A program made the position numbers and the translations under genes. The notes under the pieces are model-generated. The model saw only the letters and a list, made by a program, of their open reading frames with translations, was not told the origin of the DNA and searched no databases. From an uncultured Ruminiclostridium sp. (GTDB taxonomy: Bacteria > Bacillota > Clostridia > Oscillospirales > Ruminococcaceae): a stretch of DNA of 64,000 nt. The stretch covers positions 68,093 to 132,092 of the forward strand of contig CAJTTE010000007.1 in the NCBI GenBank assembly GCA_910579265.1, given 5' to 3'. Below, piece after piece: positions 44,251-53,562 of the stretch. Position 1 is the first letter of the stretch; the number at the start of each line of letters is the position of its first letter.

Positions 44251-44730
44251 TGTGCTTAGCTGCTATAAAAAAAATTAGATCGATCCGTTAAAACTTGCGG
44301 AATCTTTTCTTAAGACCTGCTTTCGTATTTTTCGGTTTTTGCGAAGCAAAATGAATTTTCCTTATAGAAATTCAAGAGAAACCGGTATGAAAAGGAGCTG
44401 AGGAGAGAGCCGTAAGAGCGGCCGACGAAGCCGTTTTCCTTTTGCAAAAACCGCCCTCGGCTTTGCCGGGGACGGTTTTTTAAAAGATGTGCGTATGTAC
44501 TATAAAAAAGATTTTTTAAATAAACCGTTAAAAACTACCGCATCGTTTCGAAACGCACTCCCGTATTTTTCGGTTTTTGCGAAGCAAAAATGAATTTCCA
44601 TACGGGAAATTCAAGAAAAATCGGGACGGAAACGAGCTGAGGAGAGAGCCGTAAAAGCGACCGACGAAGCCGTTTTCCTTTTGTAAAAACCGTCCCCGGC
44701 TTTGCCGAGGACGGTTTTTACAAAAGATGT
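44251..44730. repeat. two tandem 240-bp units beside tRNA-Tyr
   Basis: The segment from about 44251 to 44490 is repeated at 44491-44730 with scattered changes; for example CCGTTAAAA at 44285 and 44525, and the same CGGTTTTTGCGAAGCAAAA, GGAGAGAGCCGTAA and CGACGAAGCCGTTTTCC blocks at a 240-bp offset. Each unit ends in a strong hairpin (AAAACCG-CC..GGC-TTTG-CC..). Only the second unit is followed by a tRNA gene. No open frame is shared. Confidence 0.85.
44683..44721 (-). terminator. terminator of the tRNA transcript
   Basis: GTAAAAACCGTCCCCGGC pairs with GCCGAGGACGGTTTTTAC around TTTG. On the minus strand a U-run closes the stem 9 nt beyond the tRNA-Tyr 3' end. The hairpin is symmetric and could act in both directions. 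Confidence 0.8.
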
Positions 44731-44813
44731 GGTGGGAGCGGGTGGATTCGAACCACCGAAGCCGAAGCAACAGATTTACAGTCTGCCCCATTTGGCCGCT
44801 CTGGAACGCTCCC
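44730..44813 (-). tRNA. tRNA-Tyr (anticodon GTA)
   Basis: 84 nt including an encoded 3' CCA. Acceptor GGGAGCG/CGCTCCC, T-loop GGTTCGAATCC, anticodon stem-loop CAGACTGTAAATCTG with GTA in place, and the long variable arm expected of bacterial tRNA-Tyr (TGCTTCGGCTTC region). Confidence 0.97.
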
Positions 44814-44840
44814 GGATAAAACGTTGAGCATGTAACGATG

Positions 44841-44916
44841 TGGAGCTGGTGGACGGATTCGAACCCCCGACCTGCTGATTACAAATCAGCTGCTCTACCA
44901 GCTGAGCTACACCAGC
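44841..44916 (-). tRNA. tRNA-Thr (anticodon TGT)
   Basis: 76 nt including encoded CCA. Acceptor GCTGGTG/CACCAGC-type pairing, D-loop AGCTGGTAGAGC, anticodon loop TTTGTAA, T-loop GGTTCGAATCC. 27 nt before tRNA-Tyr; both are read from the promoter at 44936-44964. Confidence 0.97.
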
Positions 44917-44935
44917 GCAATCTCAACGCTTGTCT

Positions 44936-44964
44936 ATTATATCATACCCAAAATCGAATGTCAA
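44936..44964 (-). promoter_or_regulatory. promoter of the tRNA-Thr/tRNA-Tyr unit
   Basis: TTGACA (44964-44959), 17-nt spacer, TATAAT (44941-44936) on the minus strand: full consensus, about 20 nt before tRNA-Thr. Confidence 0.93.
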
Positions 44965-45016
44965 GGGATTTTTAAAATTTTTTTAAACAAAAATGTAAAA
45001 ATTTTCAAAAAAGCAC

Positions 45017-45045
45017 TTGACATCTTGCACGGGTTGAGGTATACT
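45017..45045 (+). promoter_or_regulatory. rpoB promoter
   Basis: TTGACA (45017-45022), 17-nt spacer, TATACT (45040-45045), about 105 nt before the rpoB start and divergent from the tRNA promoter. No rplJ/rplL genes precede rpoB here. Confidence 0.88.
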
Positions 45046-45151
45046 AATATACTGTATCATAATGGATATGTATGTTTTTCGGCGGTTGCATATTGCGACA
45101 AAAACCGCTGAAATTCAGCATCAGTGTTGAATTTAAGGAGTGATAGAGCCA

Positions 45152-48100
45152 ATGGTAAATGTCAAGGATGTGCAATTGGGCAGAAACACCAGAAAGAGCT
45201 TTTCCAAAATCGATGAAGTACTTGAAATGCCAAATCTTATCGAGATTCAGAAAAAATCTTATCAGTGGTTTCTTGAAGAGGGGATCAGGGAGGTTTTTAA
45301 CGATGTGGCCTCTATTACCGATTCCAACGGTAAGCTTACCCTCAGCTTCGTGGATTATACTATCGACGATACGCCCAAGTACACCATAAGTCAGTGCAAG
45401 GAGCGGGACGTTACTTATGCCGCACCCTTGCGTGTAAAGGCACGTCTTAAAAACGAGGAAACAGGTGAGATCACCGAAAATATCATTTTTATGGGTGATT
45501 TTCCTCTTATGACCGACAGCGGTACTTTTGTTATCAACGGCGCGGAAAGAGTTATCGTATCTCAGTTGGTCCGTTCTCCGGGCGTTTACTATGGCTTTGA
45601 CTATGATAAAACAGGAAAAAAGCTGTTCAGATCTACCGTTATACCCAACAGGGGCGCGTGGCTCGAATACGAAATGGACAGCAACGATGTGTTCTATGTT
45701 CGTATAGATAAAAACCGCAAAATCCCTGCCACCACCCTCATCCGCGCTTTGGGAAAGGGTACGGACGACGATATAATCGATCTGTTCGGCGAGGATGACA
45801 GAATACGTCAGACCATTGCAGAGAAGGATACGACAAAGAATACCGAGGAAGCTCTTCTCGAGGTATACAAAAAGCTTCGTCCCGGCGAGCCTCCCACAGT
45901 TGAGTCCGCTCAGAATCACCTGAACGCACTGTTTTTTGACGCGAAGCGCTATGATCTTTCAAGATTCGGAAGATATAAATACAATAAAAAGCTGGGCGTT
46001 TCTTCAAGAATTGCCGGGCATAAGCTTGCGGCTCCCGTAATCAATCCGATGACGGGCGAAATCATGGCCGAAGCCGGAGAATTCGTGAAAACGGAATTGG
46101 CTAGGGAAATCGAACAGGCCGGAGTTATGGAAATACTTCTTTCCGTTGAGGAGAAAGAGGTTAAGGTAGTCGGTAACGGTATGGTTGATATAAAGCCTTA
46201 TCTTCCCGACGGAATCGATCCTTCGGCTTACGGGATAAACGAAAAAGTAAGCTTTAATGTTTTAAAGGAAATCCTTGATACGGCAAACAATGACGACGAG
46301 CTCGAAGAGGCGCTTTCGAACAATGCGGAAAGGCTTGTTCCCAAGCATATCATTCTTGATGATATATATGCAACGGTAAGCTATTTTATTAACCTGTGCG
46401 AGGGCGTGGGGGATATCGATGATATCGACCATTTGGGCAACAGACGTATCCGTTCGGTAGGCGAGCTGCTTCAGAATCAGTTCAGGATCGGCTTCGCAAG
46501 AATGGAACGTGTGATCCGCGAAAGGATGGGGCTTCAGTCTCAGGAAATGGAGAAGGTTTCGCCCAGCTCGCTTATAAATATCCGTCCTGTTGTGGCTGCC
46601 ATAAAAGAGTTTTTCGGTTCGTCACCGCTGTCCCAGTTTATGGATCAGAACAACCCTCTGGCGGAGCTTACTCACAAAAGACGTCTTTCGGCTCTCGGTC
46701 CGGGCGGTTTGTCGCGTGACAGAGCCGGATTTGAGGTTCGTGACGTTCATTATTCACACTATGGAAGAATGTGTCCGATCGAGACGCCGGAAGGTCCTAA
46801 TATCGGGCTTATATCCTATCTTGCATCGTTTGCCAGAATAAACGAGTACGGTTTTATTGAAGCGCCTTACCGCAGAGTGGATAAGGAAACGGGAGTCGTT
46901 ACCGACGAAGTGGTGTATATGACCGCCGATACGGAGGATCTGTACATTGTGGCTCAGGCAAATGAGCCGCTGGATAAAAACGGACATTTTGCCCGTCCCA
47001 GAGTTACTGCACGTCACCGTGACGAGATACTGGAGGTCGCCAGAGAAACCGTCGACTTTATGGACGTATCTCCGAAGATGATGGTTTCAGTAGCAACGGC
47101 TATGATCCCCTTCCTTGAAAATGACGACGCCAACCGTGCCTTGATGGGCGCAAACATGCAGCGTCAGGCCGTACCTCTGATGGTGACTCAGAATCCTATC
47201 GTAGGAACGGGTATGGAATATAAGGCGGCGGTGGATTCCGGAGTCTGCGTTCTCGCAAAGGAGGACGGACTCGTAACCAATGTCACCGCAGATGAAATAA
47301 CCGTTTTTTCCAGCGACGGAAAAGAAAACAAGTATCAGCTCATTAAGTTCAAGCGTTCAAACCAGGGCACATGTATCAATCAGAAGCCCATTGTAAAGAA
47401 GGGCGATACCGTAAAGAAGGGTGATGTCATCGCCGACGGCCCCGCTACCAGCAACGGTGAGATCTCCCTTGGAAAGAATGCTCTCATCGGGTTTATGACA
47501 TGGGAGGGTTATAATTACGAGGACGCTGTCCTTATAAATAAAAAGCTTGTTTATGATGATGTCTACACCTCCATACACATAGAGGAGTATGAGCTTGAAT
47601 GCCGTGACACAAAGCTCGGCGCCGAGGAAATAACAAGAGAGATCCCCAATGTAGGCGAGGATGCTCTTAAGGATCTTGATGAAAGAGGTATAATACGCAT
47701 AGGCGCAGAGGTCCATGCAGGGGATATACTTGTAGGTAAGGTAGCTCCCAAGGGCGAGGCTGATCTTACGGCGGAGGAAAGACTTCTCAGGGCTATTTTC
47801 GGTGATAAGGCAAGAGACGTCCGCGACAACTCTCTTCGCGTCCCTCACGGCGAAAGCGGAGTTATAGTCGACGTTAAGGTGTTTGACAGAACAAACTGCT
47901 CCGAGCTTTCGGCAGGCGTAAACATGGTCGTTCGCTGCTACATTGCTCAGAAAAGAAAGATCAGCGTGGGAGATAAGATGGCGGGCCGTCACGGTAATAA
48001 GGGCGTTGTTTCCCGTATACTTCCACAGGAGGATATGCCGTTCCTGCCTGACGGTACTCCTCTCGATATCGTTCTTAATCCCCTCGGCGTTCCTTCACGT

Positions 48101-48952
48101 ATGAATATAGGACAGGTGCTTGAAGTGCATCTGGGATACGTGGCCAGGGCGCTTGGCTGGAAAATAATGACTCCGGTATTCGACGGAGTGCATGAAGAAA
48201 ATATACGCGATCTATATGACAGAGCCAGGGAAAACAAGGATCAGCTGGCCGGAAAGGACGGACCCGGCATTGACTTTACAAAGCTGGAATGGACAGAGGA
48301 TTGCAAAACCCAGCTTATTGACGGAAGAACCGGTGAAAGATTCGAATCTCCGGTTACCGTAGGGTATATGTATTATCTTAAGCTCCACCATCTGGTCGAC
48401 GATAAAATACACGCGCGTTCCACCGGTCCTTATTCACTGGTAACTCAGCAGCCTCTTGGCGGTAAGGCGCAATTCGGCGGACAGCGTTTCGGTGAAATGG
48501 AAGTATGGGCGTTGGAGGCATATGGAGCCGCATATACTTTGCAGGAGATACTTACTGTAAAATCTGACGATATTGTCGGACGCGTTAAAACCTATGAAGC
48601 CATCGTTAAGGGAAATAATGTTCCCAAGCCGGGCGTGCCCGAGTCGTTTAAGGTCCTTGTAAAGGAGCTCCAGTCCCTTGGCCTTGACGTTAAGGTCCTG
48701 GATAAAAACCGCGAGGAAATCGATCTGAAGCAGACCTTTGACGATGACGAAGAGGTCGGAATGGTCAACGCTGATGATTTTGAGTATGTGGCCAACGAAG
48801 GTGAGCTTGACGATTCGTTTATCACCGAGGATCCGGATGGGATCGACGATCTGGGTGACGAGGATGAGGATGATCTTTATGACGACGATTATGAAGACGA
48901 CGAGGATGACTTCCCCGAAGACGATATGGACGGGGAGCTTTCGGACGAGTAA
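45152..48952 (+). CDS. rpoB: RNA polymerase beta subunit
   Basis: 1266 residues. The ATG at 45152 with AAGGAG 11 nt upstream is preferred over a GTG that overlaps the binding site. Conserved blocks: RSPGVYYGF, the rifampicin pocket SPLSQFMDQNNPLAELTHKRRLSALGPGGL with wild-type D, H and S positions, GYNYEDAVLINKKLV, KMAGRHGNKGVVS and the C-terminal GGKAQFGGQRFGEMEVWALEAYGAAYTL. After the core, the last 70 or so residues are very acidic (Asp/Glu clusters such as DEDEDDLYDDDYEDDEDDFPEDD), longer than in Bacillus. rpoC follows after 106 nt. The stop is directly followed by GGGCAATACCGCAC, part of the 180-bp element terminus. Confidence 0.97.
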   Translation: MVNVKDVQLGRNTRKSFSKIDEVLEMPNLIEIQKKSYQWFLEEGIREVFNDVASITDSNGKLTLSFVDYTIDDTPKYTISQCKERDVTYAAPLRVKARLKNEETGEITENIIFMGDFPLMTDSGTFVINGAERVIVSQLVRSPGVYYGFDYDKTGKKLFRSTVIPNRGAWLEYEMDSNDVFYVRIDKNRKIPATTLIRALGKGTDDDIIDLFGEDDRIRQTIAEKDTTKNTEEALLEVYKKLRPGEPPTVESAQNHLNALFFDAKRYDLSRFGRYKYNKKLGVSSRIAGHKLAAPVINPMTGEIMAEAGEFVKTELAREIEQAGVMEILLSVEEKEVKVVGNGMVDIKPYLPDGIDPSAYGINEKVSFNVLKEILDTANNDDELEEALSNNAERLVPKHIILDDIYATVSYFINLCEGVGDIDDIDHLGNRRIRSVGELLQNQFRIGFARMERVIRERMGLQSQEMEKVSPSSLINIRPVVAAIKEFFGSSPLSQFMDQNNPLAELTHKRRLSALGPGGLSRDRAGFEVRDVHYSHYGRMCPIETPEGPNIGLISYLASFARINEYGFIEAPYRRVDKETGVVTDEVVYMTADTEDLYIVAQANEPLDKNGHFARPRVTARHRDEILEVARETVDFMDVSPKMMVSVATAMIPFLENDDANRALMGANMQRQAVPLMVTQNPIVGTGMEYKAAVDSGVCVLAKEDGLVTNVTADEITVFSSDGKENKYQLIKFKRSNQGTCINQKPIVKKGDTVKKGDVIADGPATSNGEISLGKNALIGFMTWEGYNYEDAVLINKKLVYDDVYTSIHIEEYELECRDTKLGAEEITREIPNVGEDALKDLDERGIIRIGAEVHAGDILVGKVAPKGEADLTAEERLLRAIFGDKARDVRDNSLRVPHGESGVIVDVKVFDRTNCSELSAGVNMVVRCYIAQKRKISVGDKMAGRHGNKGVVSRILPQEDMPFLPDGTPLDIVLNPLGVPSRMNIGQVLEVHLGYVARALGWKIMTPVFDGVHEENIRDLYDRARENKDQLAGKDGPGIDFTKLEWTEDCKTQLIDGRTGERFESPVTVGYMYYLKLHHLVDDKIHARSTGPYSLVTQQPLGGKAQFGGQRFGEMEVWALEAYGAAYTLQEILTVKSDDIVGRVKTYEAIVKGNNVPKPGVPESFKVLVKELQSLGLDVKVLDKNREEIDLKQTFDDDEEVGMVNADDFEYVANEGELDDSFITEDPDGIDDLGDEDEDDLYDDDYEDDEDDFPEDDMDGELSDE

Positions 48953-49058
48953 GGGCAATACCGCACGGGACGCGTGCCGTCATGGCATTTGAGTGTTTCG
49001 TGAGGCGCAACCTATAATGATTTCGAATGTAAAATTTAAGAAATGAGGTTAACCGGAA

Positions 49059-52000
49059 TTGTCAGATAATGTTTTTGAATCAATAAAAATCGGTCTTGCT
49101 TCGCCTGAACAAATCAGGAAATGGAGCAACGGCGTTGTTACCCGTCCCGAAACCATAAATTACCGCACACAAAAACCGGAACGCGACGGTCTGTTCTGCG
49201 AAAGGATATTCGGACCTACAAAGGACTGGGAGTGTGCCTGCGGCAAATACAAGAAAATCCGTTTTAAAGGAAAGACCTGCGAACGCTGCGGCGTAGAGGT
49301 CACAAGAAGCAAGGTGAGACGTGAGCGCATGGGCAGCATTGAGCTCGCCGCTCCGGTATCTCACATTTGGTATTTCAGAGGAACACCGTCCCGTATCGGT
49401 CAGATGCTGGATATTTCCCCGAAGAGGCTCGAGGAGGTCCTTTATTTCACCAAATATATCGTAACCGATCCGGGAGAAGCATCCAATGTTCTTGTAAAGG
49501 GACAGCTTCTGTCCGAGAAGGAATACAACGATATGCGGGAACGCTATGAAGACGACTTCAGCGCGGGAATGGGCGCGGAAGCAATAAAGATCCTTCTTGA
49601 AGAGATCGATCTGGATAAGCTTTCCGGTCAGCTTAAGGCGGAGCTGGAAGGCTCTCAGGGTCAGAAAAGACTTAAGATCCTTAAGAGGCTTGATGTGGTG
49701 GAAGCCTTCAGACAAAGCGGAAATCGTCCGGAGTGGATGATCATGGATGTCATTCCCGTTATTCCTCCTGACATACGCCCTATGGTGCTTTTAGACGGCG
49801 GACGCTTTGCAACATCTGACCTGAATGACCTTTACAGGCGTGTTATCAACAGAAATAACCGTCTTAAAAGAATGATAGAGCTCAAAGCTCCAGATATAAT
49901 CATAAGAAATGAAAAGCGTATGCTTCAGGAAGCCGTTGATGCACTTATTGACAACGGAAGGCACGGAAGAGCAGTGACCGGTCCTTCAAACAGACCTCTC
50001 AAATCCCTGTCTGATATGCTTAAGGGCAAGCAGGGACGCTTCAGGCAAAACCTTCTCGGTAAGCGTGTGGATTATTCCGGACGTTCGGTTATCGTAGTAG
50101 GTCCCGATCTTAAGATGGATCAGTGCGGCCTTCCCAAGGAAATGGCTATCGAGCTGTTCAAGCCTTTTGTAATGAAGGAGCTTGTGGGAAGGGGCAAGGC
50201 CAATAATATCAAGAGCGCGAGAAAGATGGTGGATCGGGCCAATGACGACGTATGGGATGTTTTGGAGGATGTTATCAAGGATCACCCCGTTCTTTTGAAC
50301 CGTGCGCCGACTCTTCACAGGCTTGGTATCCAGGCTTTCTCTCCCGTACTGGTGGAAGGCCGTGCGTTGAAGCTTCATCCTCTGGTTTGTACCGCTTATA
50401 ATGCGGACTTCGACGGCGACCAGATGGCGGTGCATCTGCCCTTGTCTCAGGAGGCGCAGGACGAAGCGCGCACATTGATGCTGGCTGCAAAGAATCTGTT
50501 AAAGCCTTCGGACGGACGTCCCGTTACCGTTCCTACTCAGGATATGGTTCTGGGTTCATATTACCTTACTATTACGAAGGAGGGCGAACCCGGAGAGGGA
50601 AGCGTTTACCGTGATTTCAACGAGGCTCTTATGGCTTATCAGGACGGTATAATTTCCATACATTCCGCTATAAAGGCCCGTTCTACCCGTGTAGTAAATG
50701 ATACTGCGATAACTCAGCTTATTGACACGACCGTCGGGAAAATAATCTTTAACGAGCACATCCCTCAGGATTTAGGCTTCGTTGACCGTTCAAACCCCGA
50801 AAATGCCGCCAAGCTTGAGATAGATTTCAAGGTCGGCAAAAAGGAGCTCGGAAAGATCATTGACAAGTGCATAAAGGTTCACGGTACGGCTGTTACCGCA
50901 CAGGTGCTGGACAAAATAAAGGCGCTGGGATTCAAGTATTCAACAAAAGCGGCGATCACCGTTGCGGTATGCGACGCTTCGATCCCTCCTCAGAAGAAGG
51001 CTTTATTGGAAGAAGCGGACGAAGAGGTGCTTGCAATCAATAAGGATTATTCCAGAGGCTTTATTTCCAATTCGGAACGTAAAAATGCGGTTCTCGCCGT
51101 ATGGACCAGGATCACAAACCAGGTATCCGATGCGCTTACCGCTAACCTTGATCAATACAATCCGATATTTATGATGGCTGACTCCGGCGCCCGCGGAAGC
51201 ACGAACCAGATAAGACAGCTTGCCGGAATGAGAGGACTTATTGCCAATACATCCGGTGAAACCATCGAAATACCGATAAGAGCGAACTACCGTGAAGGTC
51301 TAAATGTTCTTGAGTACTTCATTTCCTCGAGAGGCGCCAGAAAGGGACTTGCCGATACCGCGCTGAGAACCGCTGACTCCGGATATCTTACCCGTCGTCT
51401 TGTGGATGTTTCCCAAGAGGTGATCATCCGTATGGAAGACTGCGGTACCGACGAGGGCATTGAGGTATACGAAATCCGTGAAGGCAAGGAACTTATTGAG
51501 CCTTTTTCCGAGAGACTTGTGGGCAGATATCTGCTTCATGATCTTTATGACAGCAGCGGAAACCTGGCGATTTCCAAGGATAAGCTTCTGACCGACGCGG
51601 ACGCTCAGAAAATAATAAATATGGGCGTCGAAAAAATAAAAATACGCTCCGTTTTAGGCTGTAAGGCGCAGCATGGTGTATGTGCGAAATGCTACGGTCA
51701 CTCTCTTGCCAACGGAAATCCCATTCAGATAGGCGAAGCGGTTGGCATAATTGCGGCTCAGTCTATCGGAGAGCCCGGAACACAGCTTACCATGAGAACC
51801 TTCCATACCGGCGGTATTGCTTCGGCGGAGGATATCACACAGGGTCTTCCCCGCGTAGTTGAACTTTTTGAAAGCAGACAGCCGAAGAACAGCGCTATTC
51901 TTACCAGAGTGACCGGCAGCGTTCATATCGAGGAGATAAAGAAAGCGAGACATGTTTTCGTTACGAGTGATGACGGCGAAGTCGGCGACTATACCGTTCC

Positions 52001-52589
52001 GTTCGGATACAGAATGAGAGTCGAGGAAGGGGATCATATCGAAAAAGGCGAATCCATTACCGAAGGCTCTGTAAATCCTCATGATATTCTCGAGGTCATC
52101 GGAGAGGAAGCTGTTCAGAATTATATTATTTCGGAAGTCCAGAAGGTTTACCGTTTGCAGGGTGTTGACATCAACGACAAGCATATTGAGGTTATTGTCC
52201 GTCAGATGATGAGAAAGGTCAAGATAGAAACTCCCGGCAGCTCGTATCTCCTTCCCGGCTCAACGATAGATAAAAACGAGTATGACAGGATCATCAGAGA
52301 GCTTGAGAGACGCCGCGCAGACGGAGAGTCAATAGAGCTTCCCACATGCTCTCCGGTTCTTCTCGGTATAACAAAGGCGGCGCTTGCCACTGACAGCTTC
52401 CTTTCCGCAGCGTCCTTCCAGGAAACTACACGTGTTCTTACCGACGCGGCTATCCATGGAAAGCTCGATCCGCTGCTTGGTCTTAAGGAAAACGTTATTA
52501 TAGGAAAGCTTATTCCCGCAGGAACCGGCATGTCTGAGGATAAGGACGAGGATGTATCCGAGGAAGTTGTGGAAGCCGTTCAGGCATAA
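49059..52589 (+). CDS. rpoC: RNA polymerase beta' subunit
   Basis: 1176 residues from a TTG (TTG TCA GAT AAT). N-terminal zinc site (CACGKYKKIRFKGKTCERCGVEV), NADFDGDQMAVH holding the catalytic Mg2+ aspartates, PTLHRLGIQAF, the trigger loop and bridge helix (MMADSGARGSTNQIRQLAGMRGLI) and the second zinc site (VLGCKAQHGVCAKCYG). Co-transcribed with rpoB. The TTG start is inferred from a TGAGGT 12 nt upstream; no ATG in frame fits better. After the stop there is a 267-nt gap with the rpsL promoter. Confidence 0.97.
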   Translation: MSDNVFESIKIGLASPEQIRKWSNGVVTRPETINYRTQKPERDGLFCERIFGPTKDWECACGKYKKIRFKGKTCERCGVEVTRSKVRRERMGSIELAAPVSHIWYFRGTPSRIGQMLDISPKRLEEVLYFTKYIVTDPGEASNVLVKGQLLSEKEYNDMRERYEDDFSAGMGAEAIKILLEEIDLDKLSGQLKAELEGSQGQKRLKILKRLDVVEAFRQSGNRPEWMIMDVIPVIPPDIRPMVLLDGGRFATSDLNDLYRRVINRNNRLKRMIELKAPDIIIRNEKRMLQEAVDALIDNGRHGRAVTGPSNRPLKSLSDMLKGKQGRFRQNLLGKRVDYSGRSVIVVGPDLKMDQCGLPKEMAIELFKPFVMKELVGRGKANNIKSARKMVDRANDDVWDVLEDVIKDHPVLLNRAPTLHRLGIQAFSPVLVEGRALKLHPLVCTAYNADFDGDQMAVHLPLSQEAQDEARTLMLAAKNLLKPSDGRPVTVPTQDMVLGSYYLTITKEGEPGEGSVYRDFNEALMAYQDGIISIHSAIKARSTRVVNDTAITQLIDTTVGKIIFNEHIPQDLGFVDRSNPENAAKLEIDFKVGKKELGKIIDKCIKVHGTAVTAQVLDKIKALGFKYSTKAAITVAVCDASIPPQKKALLEEADEEVLAINKDYSRGFISNSERKNAVLAVWTRITNQVSDALTANLDQYNPIFMMADSGARGSTNQIRQLAGMRGLIANTSGETIEIPIRANYREGLNVLEYFISSRGARKGLADTALRTADSGYLTRRLVDVSQEVIIRMEDCGTDEGIEVYEIREGKELIEPFSERLVGRYLLHDLYDSSGNLAISKDKLLTDADAQKIINMGVEKIKIRSVLGCKAQHGVCAKCYGHSLANGNPIQIGEAVGIIAAQSIGEPGTQLTMRTFHTGGIASAEDITQGLPRVVELFESRQPKNSAILTRVTGSVHIEEIKKARHVFVTSDDGEVGDYTVPFGYRMRVEEGDHIEKGESITEGSVNPHDILEVIGEEAVQNYIISEVQKVYRLQGVDINDKHIEVIVRQMMRKVKIETPGSSYLLPGSTIDKNEYDRIIRELERRRADGESIELPTCSPVLLGITKAALATDSFLSAASFQETTRVLTDAAIHGKLDPLLGLKENVIIGKLIPAGTGMSEDKDEDVSEEVVEAVQA

Positions 52590-52760
52590 TTTATTACTAC
52601 TGTTTTTTGTATATCCCGATCAAGGCAGTCTGCGGACATAATTGCCGCTGACGGTTAATTACAAAGTGCCGTTATGGTTGTCAAAATGCACAAAAAAACG
52701 CTTTAATAGCGGCTTTATACGGTAAAAGCTACAATATTTTCGGTGGGTTATTTGAAAATA

Positions 52761-52789
52761 TTGACTTTTACCGTATTTTTGTGTATAAT
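52761..52789 (+). promoter_or_regulatory. promoter of the rpsL-rpsG-fusA operon
   Basis: TTGACT (52761-52766), 17-nt spacer, TATAAT (52784-52789), about 68 nt before rpsL. Confidence 0.88.
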
Positions 52790-52856
52790 AATAAAGCTTG
52801 CGCAGCCTGTATATCAGCGATTGCAAGGGCGAAAATAATATAGGAGGTGTAAAGAA

Positions 52857-53279
52857 TTGCCAACCTTTAATCAGCTCGTAAGAAAAGGTAGAGAGTTATC
52901 CACTAAGAAGTCTAAGGCTCCTGCATTGCAGAAGAATCTTAACACTCTTAAGAAGGAAACTGCGGATATGCCTTCTCCCCAGAAGCGCGGAGTATGCACA
53001 GCCGTAAGAACCAGCACTCCCAAGAAGCCTAACTCCGCAATGCGTAAAATCGCCAGAGTAAGACTTTCCAACGGATACGAAGTTACCGCTTACATTCCCG
53101 GCATCGGTCATAAGCTTCAGGAACACAGCGTTGTTCTTATTCGCGGCGGACGTGTAAGGGATCTCCCCGGTGTGCGTTATCACATCATAAGAGGAACTCT
53201 TGACGCTCAGGGCGTTGACGGAAGAATGCAGGGCAGATCCAAATACGGAGCTAAGCGTCCGAAGGCCGGTAAGAAGTAA
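52857..53279 (+). CDS. rpsL: 30S ribosomal protein S12
   Basis: 140 residues from a TTG (TTG CCA ACC) with TAGGAGGTG upstream. MPTFNQLVRKGR is the conserved start. TPKKPNSAMRKIARVRL and LPGVRYHIIRG carry the streptomycin-sensitivity lysine and PGVRYH loop in wild-type form. S12 monitors decoding in the A site. rpsG follows after 282 nt, an unusually long gap; that gap (53280-53562) holds nothing recognised. Confidence 0.97.
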   Translation: MPTFNQLVRKGRELSTKKSKAPALQKNLNTLKKETADMPSPQKRGVCTAVRTSTPKKPNSAMRKIARVRLSNGYEVTAYIPGIGHKLQEHSVVLIRGGRVRDLPGVRYHIIRGTLDAQGVDGRMQGRSKYGAKRPKAGKK

Positions 53280-53562
53280 AGCGTAATCGAAAAAATCACT
53301 GCCACATTTGTGGGAGGTTAATAATACATTTTATCCTGATACCGATAATTCACGGCGGTCAAAAAAAATTATCCGAAAAGCTAAAAAAGCATGAATGGAT
53401 TTTAAACGGCCGGATCCGAACTGAACAGGCTGTCGGGAAACCCTGGGCGGGTGCTGTGTTATATTACCTTTACTGCAATATGGACGGCGGGAGAAAGCGG
53501 TTTGACCGCTGCGCTTTCGAGTACCGATGAATTCATGTAAAATTTATGAAGGAGGGAATAAA

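Noticed and set aside
44528..44791. 87-codon minus-strand frame
   Set aside because: Overlaps tRNA-Tyr and the tandem 240-bp unit; not coding.
48953..48985. Full copy of the 180-bp element after rpoB
   Set aside because: Only the first 13 bases (GGCAATACCGCAC) match. The following sequence and the right end are absent, so it is at most a remnant and may be chance.
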